Source: Ptiloglossa arizonensis
Taxonomy: Eukaryota > Arthropoda > Insecta > Hymenoptera > Colletidae
NCBI RefSeq assembly: GCF_051014685.1
Contig: NC_135055.1
Span: 17,472,001 to 17,536,000, forward strand
DNA: 64,000 bases
Direction: 5' to 3'
This document shows positions 24,156 to 36,190 of the stretch, piece after piece. Position 1 is the first letter of the stretch. Each line of letters starts with the position of its first letter. Under the pieces are notes generated by a model, which saw nothing but the letters and a program-made list of their open reading frames with translations, was not told where the DNA came from and did no database searches. A program made the translations under genes and the position numbers.

Positions 24156-25784
24156 AAATTTCATTCGATATTTTACTAAACGTCACTGACGGTGCTACGA
24201 GCCGTCCCGCATTAAATACGCGAAGAACTTCGTGAATTTTCGGCAAAAAAAAAAATCAGCGACATCGGTGTCGAATCTTTCGCGACCGTACGCGGAACAG
24301 CTCAGTTATGCCCGCGTGCAGATGACAGGCCGACATTTCGCGCCGCGGCGGCATCCACTTCCGCCGGCTGATTCCGACGTTCTATTTGCATAGGGACGCA
24401 TCCACCGGCCGACCCGACTCGTCGTGAAAAAAAAAAAAAAGAAAAAAAAAACAGACACGTACACACGCGCGCTCGCGCGTGTAGAGAAAAAAAAATCGTA
24501 ATGACTGGCATGTATGACACGCTACACCATCCGAGTGCGGTGTTCCGTGATTACTTGGAGAGTGCTACTCATATACTTGCAAATCTGGCTGCACCAGGGA
24601 TGTTTGCTTTATTGCGCGGACGGCACGGTGATTTTTCACCGTCCCGTGTTTTCGTTCCAAGTGACGCGAAAATTACAGACTTCGGTACGGCCCAATATCC
24701 GTGACAAATGAAAAGAATTACCTGGCTCGCGAATTTAGGAGTAACCACCGACCCCTCGTAACAGGAACGATAACATCGACAAGAGTGTTCTTTTCTCTTT
24801 TTATTTTCTAATTGCACGCGTTGCTTTCGAGTAACCCTTTGAGGGGAGACTCGTAGTCGTCGTTCCATACGGTGTCATTTTTCTAATACCGGAATTTCTC
24901 ACCGATTGGAACTTGAATAAAATATTGAAACAAAAATGTTACTTTCCGGATCGATTGTACGTTTTGAAGGATTTCATCCAAGTGGTTTTTTGAGTAATAG
25001 GAGAGCTTGGAGGGGGAAAAGTTTTAGAAAGGGGAAAGGGAGGAAACATTTGATGTGCTTTGTATCTTTGGTAGTCTTTAATGGAACCATCAAAAGGTGA
25101 AATTCTTAGGAAGTAATTTCACCGTTTGAAGAATAATTGTCCCTTGTCAGTGGACGGTATCTTCCAAGTTTTATTAATGGAAAGAACTTTCGAATTACTG
25201 GAAGAGAGTCTGTCAACATTTTCGAAGATTCGAGTATATTTTAAGTTAGATCAAGTATTGTAAGGATAAATAAATATTTGAATCTAAATTCCCCATTGAT
25301 GCAACACGAAGGAAGTTTCTAATTACAGGAAGAGAGTTTGTTAACCTCTTTGGTGATGTGCATACGTTTCAAGCAACTCTGAATATTGTACAAATAAATA
25401 AATTTTGGTAATTCAATTCTCCATTGTTGTTACGTAGCTTCTTCGCGCGATACCATCGATATAAATTCTCCAATTCTGTATATTTCGAGCGAAGTAGTTC
25501 GTCCCTCGGGAGGTTAATGGAATTGCAGGTTCAAACTTTAAAGACTGGACGTAACTCATCGTAAGAGACAAAGAAGTCTCGTTAAGATAATTTTAACGAG
25601 ATTACTGTTGTCTCTCGCGAGATTTTATTTCACCAGCACCGTAGCCCTTAATAGAGGGGTAATTGATCGCTCGAGTACTTTTCTTCGAGCGATACGTAGC
25701 GGAAAATTCCACTTTCGCGATACTTGTGAATCTTTGATAGCCATCAACAGTGTTAGGGAAATTCTTTTTTCTCTCTTTACTCAC

Positions 25785-26036
25785 CGTAGTCTTCTTCGTA
25801 GATGATTGCCACTCTGGTCCAGTTCAAGAAGGACATAAGATCCTTGAAAGCCTTATTGAGGTGGTCTTGCGAGGGATAGAGGTTTATACTAAACTCTTTG
25901 AAAGTCGGTTCGAAGTCGACTCTCGCTTCTAGGTGGGGGACGTCCAGAGCCTCGCATATGCTCTGTATGTGAGCTCCCAGTAGGGGATCAGACGGTCCGA
26001 AAATCCCTTGAACCGACCTGGACAGCTGTTTGCAAG
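25785..26036 (-). CDS. Exon B of kainate-type glutamate receptor (amino-terminal domain)
   Basis: Internal exon of 252 bp, with a good acceptor (CCTTCTGCAG) and donor TACG|GTGAGT. Phase is 1 at both ends. With the preceding G it starts Ala-CKQLSRSVQGIFGPSD, followed by IQSICEALDVPH, FSINLYPSQDHL and FLNWTRVAIIYEEDY. These are landmark blocks of the GRIK amino-terminal domain: the CxQL...G(A/I)IFGPS loop, the QSICNALGVPH segment, the YVSLYPDxxxL strand and the WKTVTVVYDD strand at the start of the second lobe. NWT is an N-glycosylation sequon. The open frame continues past the acceptor with Met-Phe-Pro-Ser-Ala, but this is intron read-through and not a start. The reading is unambiguous at family level. 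Confidence 0.97.
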
Positions 26037-26680
26037 CTGCAGAAGGAAACACGAATTAGATCAGTGAAAAATGTCGACGATACTCCAACGCTTCGAAGTA
26101 ATTCGAAATTCAAGAATTTCGAGATACTTCGAATATATGGAAACTCGTAACAACATTCGAAAGTGAAGAACAGAAATAATCTACAAACGTTTATTTAGTC
26201 GCCAATAGAAATATTACATTTCTATATACTTTTACTCGGATTATTATTTTTTCATTCCTATTACTTGCTAAATCTACATTAATTACCGTGTAATTTATTC
26301 TAACAAGATCCACAATACATTCGCACGAATCTGTATGAAATTAGGACGAGCGTAAATTATCGCTTTATCGATTCAGAATTTATTTAAAAAATACAGGATA
26401 AAATTTGCGACTTTTATTCTCAAGAACTTGTTCAAGAAACTGAACCGCACGAGAGAATTTTTATTTATAAAATTATCAACCGTGTTCGCTTGTTTCTTCT
26501 TTCATTCCATCGGAGAAATTTTCTTTTACGTCGAATACTATATATAATATAGTATAATAAACGTGCTCTTATTCCGAAATATATCGCGTCGAAGTACGTT
26601 ACTTGAAACTCTCGAAGAAAAACATGCCCCGGTTCTTCGAAGTTGATTCTATTAACTAATTAATTCCTAGAAGCATTACG

Positions 26681-27093
26681 TTATTAACGTCTCAAGCTGC
26701 GAAGGTTCTCGACGTGTCCGGTTTCGTGTAACAGACTCACCAGGGGGTCGAAAATTTCAATATGATTCGTAGTCTACGTTAATTCCAAGAAAAGGTGCAA
26801 AAACACTTTCGTACGTTCTGTTTCCCTTGAGTGTAATCACCTCGAGGCTTCGACGCAGGTGTACAGCGAACGGTTCTCGGAATTTTATTAACGTCTCGAG
26901 CTGTGAAAGGTCTCGACGAGGCCAGTTCCATGGAACTGAACCACCAGGGGGTCGAGTACCTCGATATGTTTCGTAGCTTGCGTCAATTTCAGGAAGAGGG
27001 ACAAAAAAAAAGAAAAACTTTCACGCGCAATACGTACTGTAAACACCTCGAGGCTTCGAGGCAGGTGTACACCGAATTGTTCTTGGAATTTTA
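26681..27093. repeat. Tandem duplication, period 204 bp, next to exon B
   Basis: TTATTAACGTCTC is at 26681 and its copy at 26885. Both units share CACCAGGGGGTCGA, ATATG(A/T)TTCGTAG, CACCTCGAGGCTTCGA and GCAGGTGTACA. Indels are few and identity looks high for intron sequence. The open frames running through the second copy (126 and 159 residues) are not backed by protein similarity. Confidence 0.88.
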
Positions 27094-27882
27094 CTCGACC
27101 GCAATATTCCTCGAAATGACTGTACACTCGCGGTGTCCTCAACCATCGCCAGATATCATACTTGAAAATATACTTCAGTCTTCGTGGAACTTCCGTACGG
27201 TGCGCGTGTACTTCTGTAAATCCGCGAATACGATTCACGCGCGTGTCTCTGGAAGCCCGCGAGTGCATTCTCCAAGACAGTGAATCGCAAGTGCAATATC
27301 TGCATCCGAGAGAACGGTTATCGGTGTATGGAAAAACTTTTGGAAATGTGTCGCTGGGAACGAGCAAATCGTTTTCAATTCTCGTGGAGAGTACGCGTTC
27401 TGTGATTGTATCGTGTGGAATTGCACCATGAAAATTGGATTATGTGCACCAGGGTCATCTCGACAGTCACGTGTGGAGGATACTGATCGTATTTCCACGA
27501 AAGACAATTCGACATCGATCGATGGAGTAGAAGCGGTGAGTACCGTGAATATATTATTAACTATGGAAGAGCTTCCTAGATGTTTAAGAATAATTGAAAA
27601 CGTAGTCTAACAAATTCCACACCACCAAAATTTATATCTCCATCTACTTTCACATAGACTTTAACGAACATATTTCAAACATATTCGCTACCAATAGTAG
27701 AATTGTGATATTTTTTAGATATACATTCATCTATACAAAAGTTCTGCTACTATTTTATAAATGACAATATTTTTAAGATATACGTATATGGAGAAACCGT
27801 GATAAATTCTGTACACCGTAGAAAAATTCTGTTATTAAATATCAAAAATTCTACTGTCAATTATTTCCAATATTTTAAAGAT

Positions 27883-27911
27883 ACGTACACACACACACAT
27901 ATATATATATA
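27883..27911. repeat. (AC)n(AT)n microsatellite
   Basis: A run of alternating AC followed directly by alternating AT, ending TATACGC. Confidence 0.85.
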
Positions 27912-28734
27912 CGCAGAGACACCATAATTTCCGAAATACCGCGAAACAATTCCGTTACAAAATATCCAGATTCGCGATGGAAATCGTATTAAACGACGAA
28001 TTCAAGGTCTGCGGAGGAAAGAGGACGAGCGAGATCGCGCAAAAAGAAGTACACCTAGAGCGTGGAAACGGAGATACGCGGATGACTGGCTCTGACGCGC
28101 CGATTTCATATTTCAAGATGAGACACGAGTTCCGTATCAGCGTAAGCTCCGTCAGAAATTTTCACGGAAAATTTCATCCCATGCCGCATTCCCTGTATAC
28201 CGTTTCCTCGTACCCGTCTCGTAAACTTTCACCGTAGACAGTGAACGCCCGAAGATAGAAAGAGAGAAGATTGACGTACACGTCTCGACGTTTCTCTTCG
28301 TTTTCGTTTTCGTTTCTCCTTTTTCCGTCATTGCGCGATCCTCGAGTTCGAGTCCTGCGTGCAACGGCGGGAAATGGACAGGAAATTGATACGTTCGGCT
28401 TCCTGATCCATTATCCTTTCAGCCGCGATACACCTTCGACTCGCGGAACGTTTCTTTCCTCGAGGAACCATTCCTGGCACGCGTGTAAAGGGCTGGATGG
28501 GGACGAGAATGGATGAGTTCGATTTCGGCACTCGGATTTCGGGGTGTCTAAGTATTCTTTACTTTGTCTGTAGGGGTATTGAATTATTCAAGGGACTTTC
28601 TTCGCCGTCGTCGCGATGAGAGCTACGGCGATCGCCCGACTCATCGTTCTCGCGTTTACGCTGTCGGTTTCACTTCCGGCGGCACGGGGAATTCGATAAG
28701 AGCGCGCCCTTTCCCGTGTTACAAATTAAAACAA

Positions 28735-29235
28735 ATCGATCCTGCTATTCTGATCAATCTACACGATGCAACGATCGTTTCGGGTAAGAGGAAAATTAGG
28801 CTGGCTACTGTTTCGTACGATTCTCGATAATCGAGAGTGTTAATTATCAGAGTAGAGAAATTTTTTAAGTGTTTTAAAAATTAAATGAAATCGAACCGAC
28901 GACTTTTATCGATCGTCTACGCGACGTAACGATCATTTGGAGTATTCAGAGTCGAGGGAAAAGAATCTGAGTAGAGTAGTTTTGCATTGTGTTCGAAAAT
29001 CGAGACTATTAATTATTGGTACAGGAAGCACGAGTGGAGAAATTTTTAGTCGAAATTGTTCTGTAGTAAAAATGAAATTTGATAGATAGTGTCACTTTTA
29101 ATTGATCTACACCGAGTGATGATCATTCGGAGTATCCAGAGTTGAGGAAAAAGCGTCTAAGCAGTGTCTCGTATAGTGTTCGACAACTTTTCCAATTATT
29201 AGTAACACTCTGGAGTGGAGACGACTTCTAATTGC
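28735..29235. repeat. Diverged tandem blocks of about 180-200 bp
   Basis: The series GATCAATCTACACGATG, GATCGTCTACGCGACGTAA and GATCTACACCGAGTGATG recurs near 28754, 28911 and 29104. Each is followed by GATCRTT, AGAGTMGAG and a TTAATTAT block. Confidence 0.6.
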
Positions 29236-31837
29236 CATCCTAGCAACTTTCATCAACACCAGGAACATTACTATACTCGAACAAAGTAGTCCAGTAGCTC
29301 TGTTTACTTAATAAATATCTGTCCCACAGAGGGTTCTACGAATGTTTAATAATCTTCGATAAAATTTTCTCCATTCTTTCGATATTGACTATCGGATACT
29401 CGTTAATTTGAACGTTGTCAATTTTCCGAATTGAACACATTATGGATTTCTTTGGTACGTTCGCAATGTATTCAATAGAAGCGAAAGGATATTAATGTCC
29501 CTATGAAATCGGGGAAGGTGAAAATTGTGGAAAATATAATTTCCGTGAAATCGCAGGCTTTTGATATTCCCGTGGTGCACGTCAACGGAACAAGGCGGTT
29601 CACGCGACAAATTTATGCCGCGTTTGTTCAGATTTATTCACCGTTAAACGTCGAATCCTGATCGTCATTTCGACGAGCGCGCACGACGTAACAGCGAAAC
29701 GATGAAAACTTCGATGGAATACAAATTTATCTCAACACCGTACACGGTAAAACGAATAGGTACGGTACGATTCGATACAGTAACCGTGGTCGCGAATGTT
29801 CCTCCGTTCTATTTTATTTTAATAACGATAAAATACCACCGATTGAATACCACCGGGAAAAAAATATTCATAATAACACTTTGTTACCACTGACTTGGTA
29901 ATTTACAATGATTGCGTTCGATCCCATCGACCGATAATACACGTGCAATCTATTTATGAATTATTTACGAGAACGAACGTTTCATTGTTATTTGAATGCA
30001 AATGATCGCGATCGTGAATTGTTCCATTAGAGAAGTGCAAATATTGCTTTTATATTACATTACGCGATTGTTTACGAGTAAAATGTTACCACCGGAAATA
30101 AACAGATAAACTCGAATATTTATCCAGTGTGTACGGAACAACGGTCGAACAGCGATATAAGTAAAAATGATCGAACGAGTTGAAGGGAATCTTTCTCGGA
30201 ACGATAACCTTAAACGAATATTTGTTCCGAGCAATTCCTTTCCGATCGTGCCTCGTCTCGAACGAAGAAATCTAACGATTACTCGTAATCTTGAAATATT
30301 TATCAAAGGTACCCATCGTCAACGAGGGGAGTTTACTTCTCCACAGATTCCACAGTTCGCGTTTCTTAATAATAAGTCAGTTCTCGATACTTTTATTAAT
30401 ATTTACGGACTCTTACCAACTCCAATTCAAGGGGCTCCGAGCACGCTCGGGCTGCTACAAGAAGCGAAAGCGGAAGATACTCGGAAACGAGGAAGGGAAA
30501 CGAATCCTCGAATTTCATCGAGTAACTTCGAAAGCCGCTTCGACCCTTCCAGGCGGAACAATATAATGAATGTTTTCGTTTATTGCTGGCGAAGTTTCCT
30601 TGCGTTCGACGATGTAACTTCTTTGAGGTCTAACTAGCTGCAATCAACGTCTTCTCTGATTTGTTAGAGTCTGCCTGAACGTCCCTTTGTTCGTTTCTCC
30701 GCGGAACACCGTGAACGTTCTACAGAAAATTTCACTGTGACTCTTTTCCATTGGAATTTCAATTGGATGCGTTACGAAAACGGAGAATTGAAACGACGAG
30801 TTTCGGAGAACTTGGTAGTTGGAAATTTCGAACAGAGATAAGTAAAGATTAGCAAATGTCAAACATCTTTTAATCGGTGAATAAAGATTGAAGTTCGAAT
30901 TTCTCGATTAAATATTTCACGATTAAATATTTCGCCGATTTATAGTTATTGATCGTATTATACAATTGTTACTAGGTTACTAGCTTCGATTCTGCTCCAG
31001 GAAACTTTATAGGAATTGAACATAAGTGTCTAACGGTATAAACATTTTGAAAAATTATTTTTCGATTTCTCTGCAAAATTAAGACATTTTTACTAAATAG
31101 TTTGCAATAGAGATTCATTTCGTACCTAAAAATTCTAATTGTATTCAATCCCTATCGCAACTAGAAAATTTGAGTAGCATCGCACGAGGATGCGTGTATC
31201 TTCCACAAGGATTAACAAATTCTCGCGAAAATTGGCCGAAATAGTACTCAGAGTATATACTTTTAACGCACATACGAAACGATTATAACGGACATTCCAG
31301 AGGGTCGGAAAAAATTCTCAAATATCGGTTTTCTCCAACTAGGAACTCCTCCCTCGACGAGACTCATCACCAGCCATAATGGATCGTCATGGAATACGAC
31401 TTACCGAAAATATTAAGATAGACGATCCAGTGGAATGTACGGGTCGCGAAAAATGGGAGACCATTCGCGATTAGCTCTCTGCCGCGGTAATTTCGCCGCG
31501 TGGAAGCGAAGAGGAATGCGTGGCCGCTGAAACCCCTGTAATTTAGTTAAATGGAAGTCGTTGGACGAACGCGCTGATGGGGATTTTTTTCCTCTGGATG
31601 TCTGGATGGTGGAACCTAAAGCTGGACAGTGGTTTTCGTCCAACGGCGCGCTATATTTTTAATTTACTCTTTTCCGTTGGACGCCTTTGTCCCTTTCCGC
31701 TGACACGTTGAAGCTCGAACAAGTCTGACACTTTTGTCTACGTTTCCACGCAGCGAACGCTCCATAATCGGTAAAGGGATTCAGGTCGGCCGGAATTCGA
31801 GATCGTCAACGCATAACTTAGTTACGAAACCTGTTAA

Positions 31838-32200
31838 ATGGAACGGTTAAAAAAATACTACTGGTTGCTCCGATCCGATCTAAATCTCGACATTAAAATT
31901 GCGATATATAAACATACTCCTAAACCGATTTCAACGTACGAAATTCATTCATGGAGTACAAAAGTGTCTCTACTATTGAAATCCTCCGACGAATCTAGTA
32001 AAAAACCCTTCGAATCGTCGCAGAGGTCCTATGTTACCTAACGAAAGAATCTCAAAAATCAAAGTAGAAATCTCCCGATTCGGTGATCGCTACACTTCAC
32101 GATTGGCTGACTATGTAAACCCTCTGATACCCCTAACTTATAGTCTTGAACACACCAAAAGACTTAAATGGTCTAATCTGGACCTAAACAACAGTGTCGG
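31838..32200 (+). pseudogene. Jockey-like non-LTR retrotransposon ORF2 3' remnant, frameshifted
   Basis: From 31838 the plus strand reads RLKKYYWLLRSDLNLDIKIA, then IYKHTPKPISTYEIHSWST. This is the conserved segment after the reverse transcriptase of Jockey-clade ORF2 (pattern YWLLGRKSKLSxxNKLLLYK, then LKPIWTYGIxLWG). Downstream, in another frame from about 31980, it continues with PNERISKIKVEISRFGDRYT, SRLADYVNPLIPLTYSLEHT and KRLKWSNLDL. This resembles the end of ORF2, where I(K)xEIxxFSxxYxxRLxxHPNxL is followed by RRLKRxxPxDL. The frame change lies near 32000. The catalytic part, the endonuclease and a poly-A tail are missing, so it is a dead 5'-truncated fragment. Identification is by motif memory. 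Confidence 0.75.
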
Positions 32201-33119
32201 AATTTTTCGTTCCCATTCGAGCCTGCTTCGAAAGCAGACCTACGATAAAGTATAAACAAACCAGTGTTGGAATAAATATTTCGGCGCCAGCTTGTCACAG
32301 AGTTTTCCAAGGGTCTTCGGGACTAGCAGAGAGTGTAGACGAAAAAGAGGGTAGTTTCAAAGACGCGTGCAAAGAAGATAGGGAAGCGTGCCGACGCTAA
32401 GAGGATTAATTTAATATTACACGGGAATTCTTCGTCTATATAATTAATCTCCCGATGAAACAAGTCCACTTTTTCGTCCATAAAGAAACAACCATTTTAA
32501 TATCACGTTCTACCGTAACCAATTACCCCGCAATGGATTTAACGTTCGTTAACGTTTCGTAAATAATCCACGTTACATCTCGCGGCACGTTCCCTCGTCG
32601 TTGGAATTACTTATAATTTTCTTTGGGAATTGGTCGCGATTAAGTGTCAAAGTGAAAAATAATTCGGTTACGCTCGTTTCTTCTAGAAGCAACGAGCACA
32701 GTTTCAACGATTTCCGCGTCGCAATTAAACGCTACGCACGCAATTTCGCCACCGGTCGCCATTCGTTTATTCACTCGCGAAAAGTCTGGCGAGCGTGAAC
32801 ACTACAATTCCGGATACTCGTCTGTGCAGTTGTGCCGGGCGTTCGTTAACTTTCCATTACATCGTCGTCTTCCATTAAAATTGCAACCGCGCGCCAAAAC
32901 GAGAGACGTAGCCACGAGGAATTAAGGAAGTATTCTGCTCCGGCACTTTTCAAACATTGTTTCCCATTTTCGTATATACGACTCGAAAGGGCTTAGCAAC
33001 GCGCTCGTAAAAGGTTTTACGGGAATTTGCGAGAATAACGAAGCGGTGAGCGTTTTATCGCGCGAGATTCGAGTATACTTCGCGCATCGAAAATATACAT
33101 TTGAGGGTTAACCCATCAT

Positions 33120-33600
33120 GTTCGTTGAAACGTTTCTACCAATCGTAAGTACATTATTGTTCGTTTCTTATGTATAAATACCGAATTATTCGCGTACAAA
33201 GGTTGGTAGAGGCCAGAGATCGTTGGATGCATTCTTTCGATACGTGCACTGTACATTGTAGACGGTGAGAATCTTTCGAGTCGAAGGTAAATTTTTATGG
33301 TGTTGGGCAACGAATGAGAAGCTGTAAACGTTTTGTCACTGGTCGAGTACACTCTGTATGTGAAAAATACGTATCTGGTGGTCAACCGATAGTATTCGAC
33401 GGAACGTGTTCAAGTACCTTCTTATTTGTTTCTCACGTGTAGCTATCGAATTATTCACTCAGAAAGGTTAGTAGATGTTGCACGTCGTCGGATGCATTCT
33501 TTCGATATACATACTGTACATTATAGATGGTAAGGGTAAAATTCTTCAAGCTCTGCTAAAAGTAACTTCGTGTGGCGAGGATGTCTTGGACAGTGTGTAA
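33120..33600. repeat. Old tandem duplication, period about 275 bp
   Basis: GGATGCATTCTTTCGATA recurs at about 33224 and 33490. Each is followed by a CTGTACATT(G/A)TAGA(C/T)GGT block and preceded by TCGTTTCT or TTGTTTCTC, then CGAATTATTC and AAAGGTTRGTAGA. Confidence 0.75.
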
Positions 33601-35867
33601 TTATTGAAAACAATGATGGAGAAAAATTAGAAAATTACAATTCTCTTCGTAAAAATTTTAACCATTCGCGAGCAACACTCACCAAGATGTATCGAAGAGT
33701 GTAACAATGAAAAATTTTGCTCTAAACGCTGAGAGAAAAATAACGAAGGGTGTCTTTGCGTCTTGAATCCGAGGAAAACATTCCGCCTTGAAACCGAGGA
33801 CGATCGTAACGCGAGTAATGGTCGGTACGATGATCGTTCGATGAGCAATCTTCCTTGCAAAGACGATATGGTTTCCCCGGGTGAATTTTTGCACACCACG
33901 GTCGTTAACTCCGCACTGTTACGCAATTCTTGAGTCTCCGTTCCGTGTACAAATGGCGCTCGGAATGCCGTTAGGTGACCCGCTGCGGAAATTAGCGAAG
34001 AAGCCATTTCTGGATGTCATCGTACGCAGCGAGGAGCCACGGTCTCGTAAAGACCATCGTGCACGAGAGAAATCGATACGGGGAGACGAATTTTCGATGG
34101 AATTTACCGGTACGTCCGTCACTACGGTCAATATCAATTAACAAAACCCCTATTATTCGACTTTGGCGCCCGATAGCTGAGTTACGTAACGACAATTACA
34201 GCTGATTATCGATTGTTACCGCCGTCTGTGTTTGCGTTAACCCCTATTTACTCGAGCGTGTTTTCTGTGCCGTGAGCTGTGCGACACGCTCGCTCGAGAA
34301 TTGGAACGAGTCGTAAGTAATTTCCGATCCGAAGTTATAGCGAGTGCGTATGCCGCTGGTAATAAACGCAGTACGAAGCGACCGTGCACACGGTTGCATA
34401 TCGTGGGAAATTCGTGCATTAATCCGTGAGAGAATTAATTCCTCGCGAACGAATTTATTCCTGAACGAAGTACGGAATACGGGGATGGTCGGATCGAAGA
34501 TAAATCGTGAGTTCTCTTACAATAGATAGAGTAACAAATATTGTGAATTTTCTTTACAGTAAGTTTACAGACGAAGGTTCTTTTACAATATTTTAATCCT
34601 GTACTTTTACCGGGTGATACGATACGCGTTACAAAGAGGTAGGTGTTAAACAACAGATAAAAATGGGCCAGATGGTCCGAAAAGTTACGCAATCGATAGA
34701 AGAAACTTCAGCACTGGTAATTGCACCGTTAAACGTTTCCCGTTTTCCCACAATCAGAGATTCGTTCTCTCGTAGGTAGCTAATATCCCCGATGATACCG
34801 TGCATTCGCGAGTTTACATCGCGCAACGTCCCGCGTTTAATTCCCGATGTTGCGTGCAGTCTACTCGCGTCGTGTCTCCTTTCTCCTCGCATGTTCAACC
34901 GGTAGGTCGGATGTTTGCGATCGACGTAGATGTTGGGGCGAGGTTGAGGGAAGTGCTGATTGCAGACTTCTAGATTCCCGAGGCGGAAAATTTCTGTGGC
35001 GTAGCGAGTTAATTTGCAAGAGGTGGCTGAGGTAGGGAGATGCTCGAAAAGCCAACAACTCGATGGTTGTCTTCAGTGTACCGCCGGTAAAGACGCACGT
35101 ACGCCAAAGACGGATGCTGACGTCGAGTTTAGCTGCGTTTCGAACTTACGTGCACCGTTGGGAAGGGGGAAGGGGGAAATCTCCAAGCAGAGTCACCAGG
35201 ATGAGTGGCTGCACCCCTCTGGCGTCCCATTTGGGATCATCGTTTCCACGTCGAGTTGGATTCCTTCTCACCGGATCCGTGACGAAGGTATTAGCTCTCG
35301 CGAGAAGGGTCGAACGCGTCTGCACGCGACATTAAGCCCGCGAATCGCTCGAAAGGGAAAAAAACTCCGTGGTGAGGGACTCCGTAGAGGGAAATCTTCT
35401 CAGACGATCCACCTTCGGACCTGAACGCGAGGAGGACGTTATCGGAATATTTATAACGCGAGACGGGGCCCGTTTCTCGTAAAATGGTAATTCTGAGCGT
35501 TGTTAGCGAGACACGCGCAACAGAATAACTGCGGTCCACTGGGCCGCCTGAACGAGTATTTAGAGTGCACCCATTTCGGTGGTAAGTGTTGTCTAGTTTC
35601 CGCGGGATTAACTTAAGCGAGACGGGTTTGTTCCGGTATGCCGCGCGATAACATTACGAAAACGCAGTGTGGATACGTAGCTCGGTGTCTTTCCTGTTTT
35701 AAAGTTGCCTTCGTTAGAACTTACCCGCGTTCACGACCGTATCCGCCGCACTCTTATCTCCTATTCTCCGTGGAACTGCACTTTAAAACTATTCCGTTCC
35801 TTTAACAATTTGTGGACTCTTCTCCGAGCGGTGTGTACGAAACGCAATTTAAGTAGGGATACTTGTG

Positions 35868-36190
35868 TACGGGCGATGGAAAATATTCGTTTCGAAAAAT
35901 TTCCATAGAACTGTTCGCTATTTGAACAAATTTTAAGCTAGTTTTTTTTTCATAGAAACGCAACCAAAGGGGGAGATATTTGTCCACGTACGATAGGAAA
36001 CATTAGCGTTTCGATTTGAAAAATTTACGTAGAATTTTGTCCGTTGTTTGAAAAAAATGTAAATAGGTGTCTTTTGTAACACGAAACGTAATAAAAGAGA
36101 GAAAGATACTCGTCCACGGACGATGGAAAACATTACACATTCGTTTAGAAGATTCGAAAATGAATTCGAAACAGTTTTTAAACTTTTTAC
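35868..36190. repeat. Degenerate tandem blocks of about 125 bp
   Basis: Three blocks carry variants of GTCCACGGACGATGGAAAAC, a CGTTT(C/A)GA stretch, AATTT(C/A)C and an AGAACT/AGAATT motif. Strongly decayed. Confidence 0.5.

Larger units (their letters stand above)
23715..24225. repeat. Tandem duplication, period 281 bp
   Basis: Two diverged copies. The landmark ACACGTGACACGTGAAATT lies at 23861 and 24142, preceded in both by CACTATTAACT and AAAGTATAACGC, and followed by AAACGTCACTGACRG and a CCTGCATTAA/CCCGCATTAA block. The C/T-rich left half has drifted more than the right half. Confidence 0.88.
18736..25784 (-). other. Intron between exons B and C (7049 bp)
   Basis: Contains a 44-bp minisatellite, a GC-richer CpG-dense patch at about 20.7-21.2 kb with a (GTGCC)5 run, an 18-bp triple repeat near 23.55 kb, and a duplicated block with paired CACGTG motifs. 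It also has A-rich/Z-DNA-prone sequence near 24.43-24.49 kb. No exon or RNA gene recognised. Confidence 0.82.

Noticed and set aside
26888..27367. 159-residue minus and 126-residue plus frames over the 204-bp duplication
   Set aside because: They extend beyond the repeat without any family motif and conflict with each other; nothing indicates which, if either, is translated.
28330..28365. T-arm-like GAGTTCGAGTCC as part of a tRNA
   Set aside because: No matching acceptor stem, D arm or anticodon arm could be placed around it.
33105..33114. GGGTTAACCC palindrome as a junction of two TTAA elements
   Set aside because: No matching second end was found for either side.
14921..34251. Shared 15-mer TTAACCCCTATTTAC at 14921-14935 (minus) and 34237-34251 (plus)
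   Set aside because: A few 15-base matches are expected by chance in an AT-rich window of this size, and neither site has a partner end.
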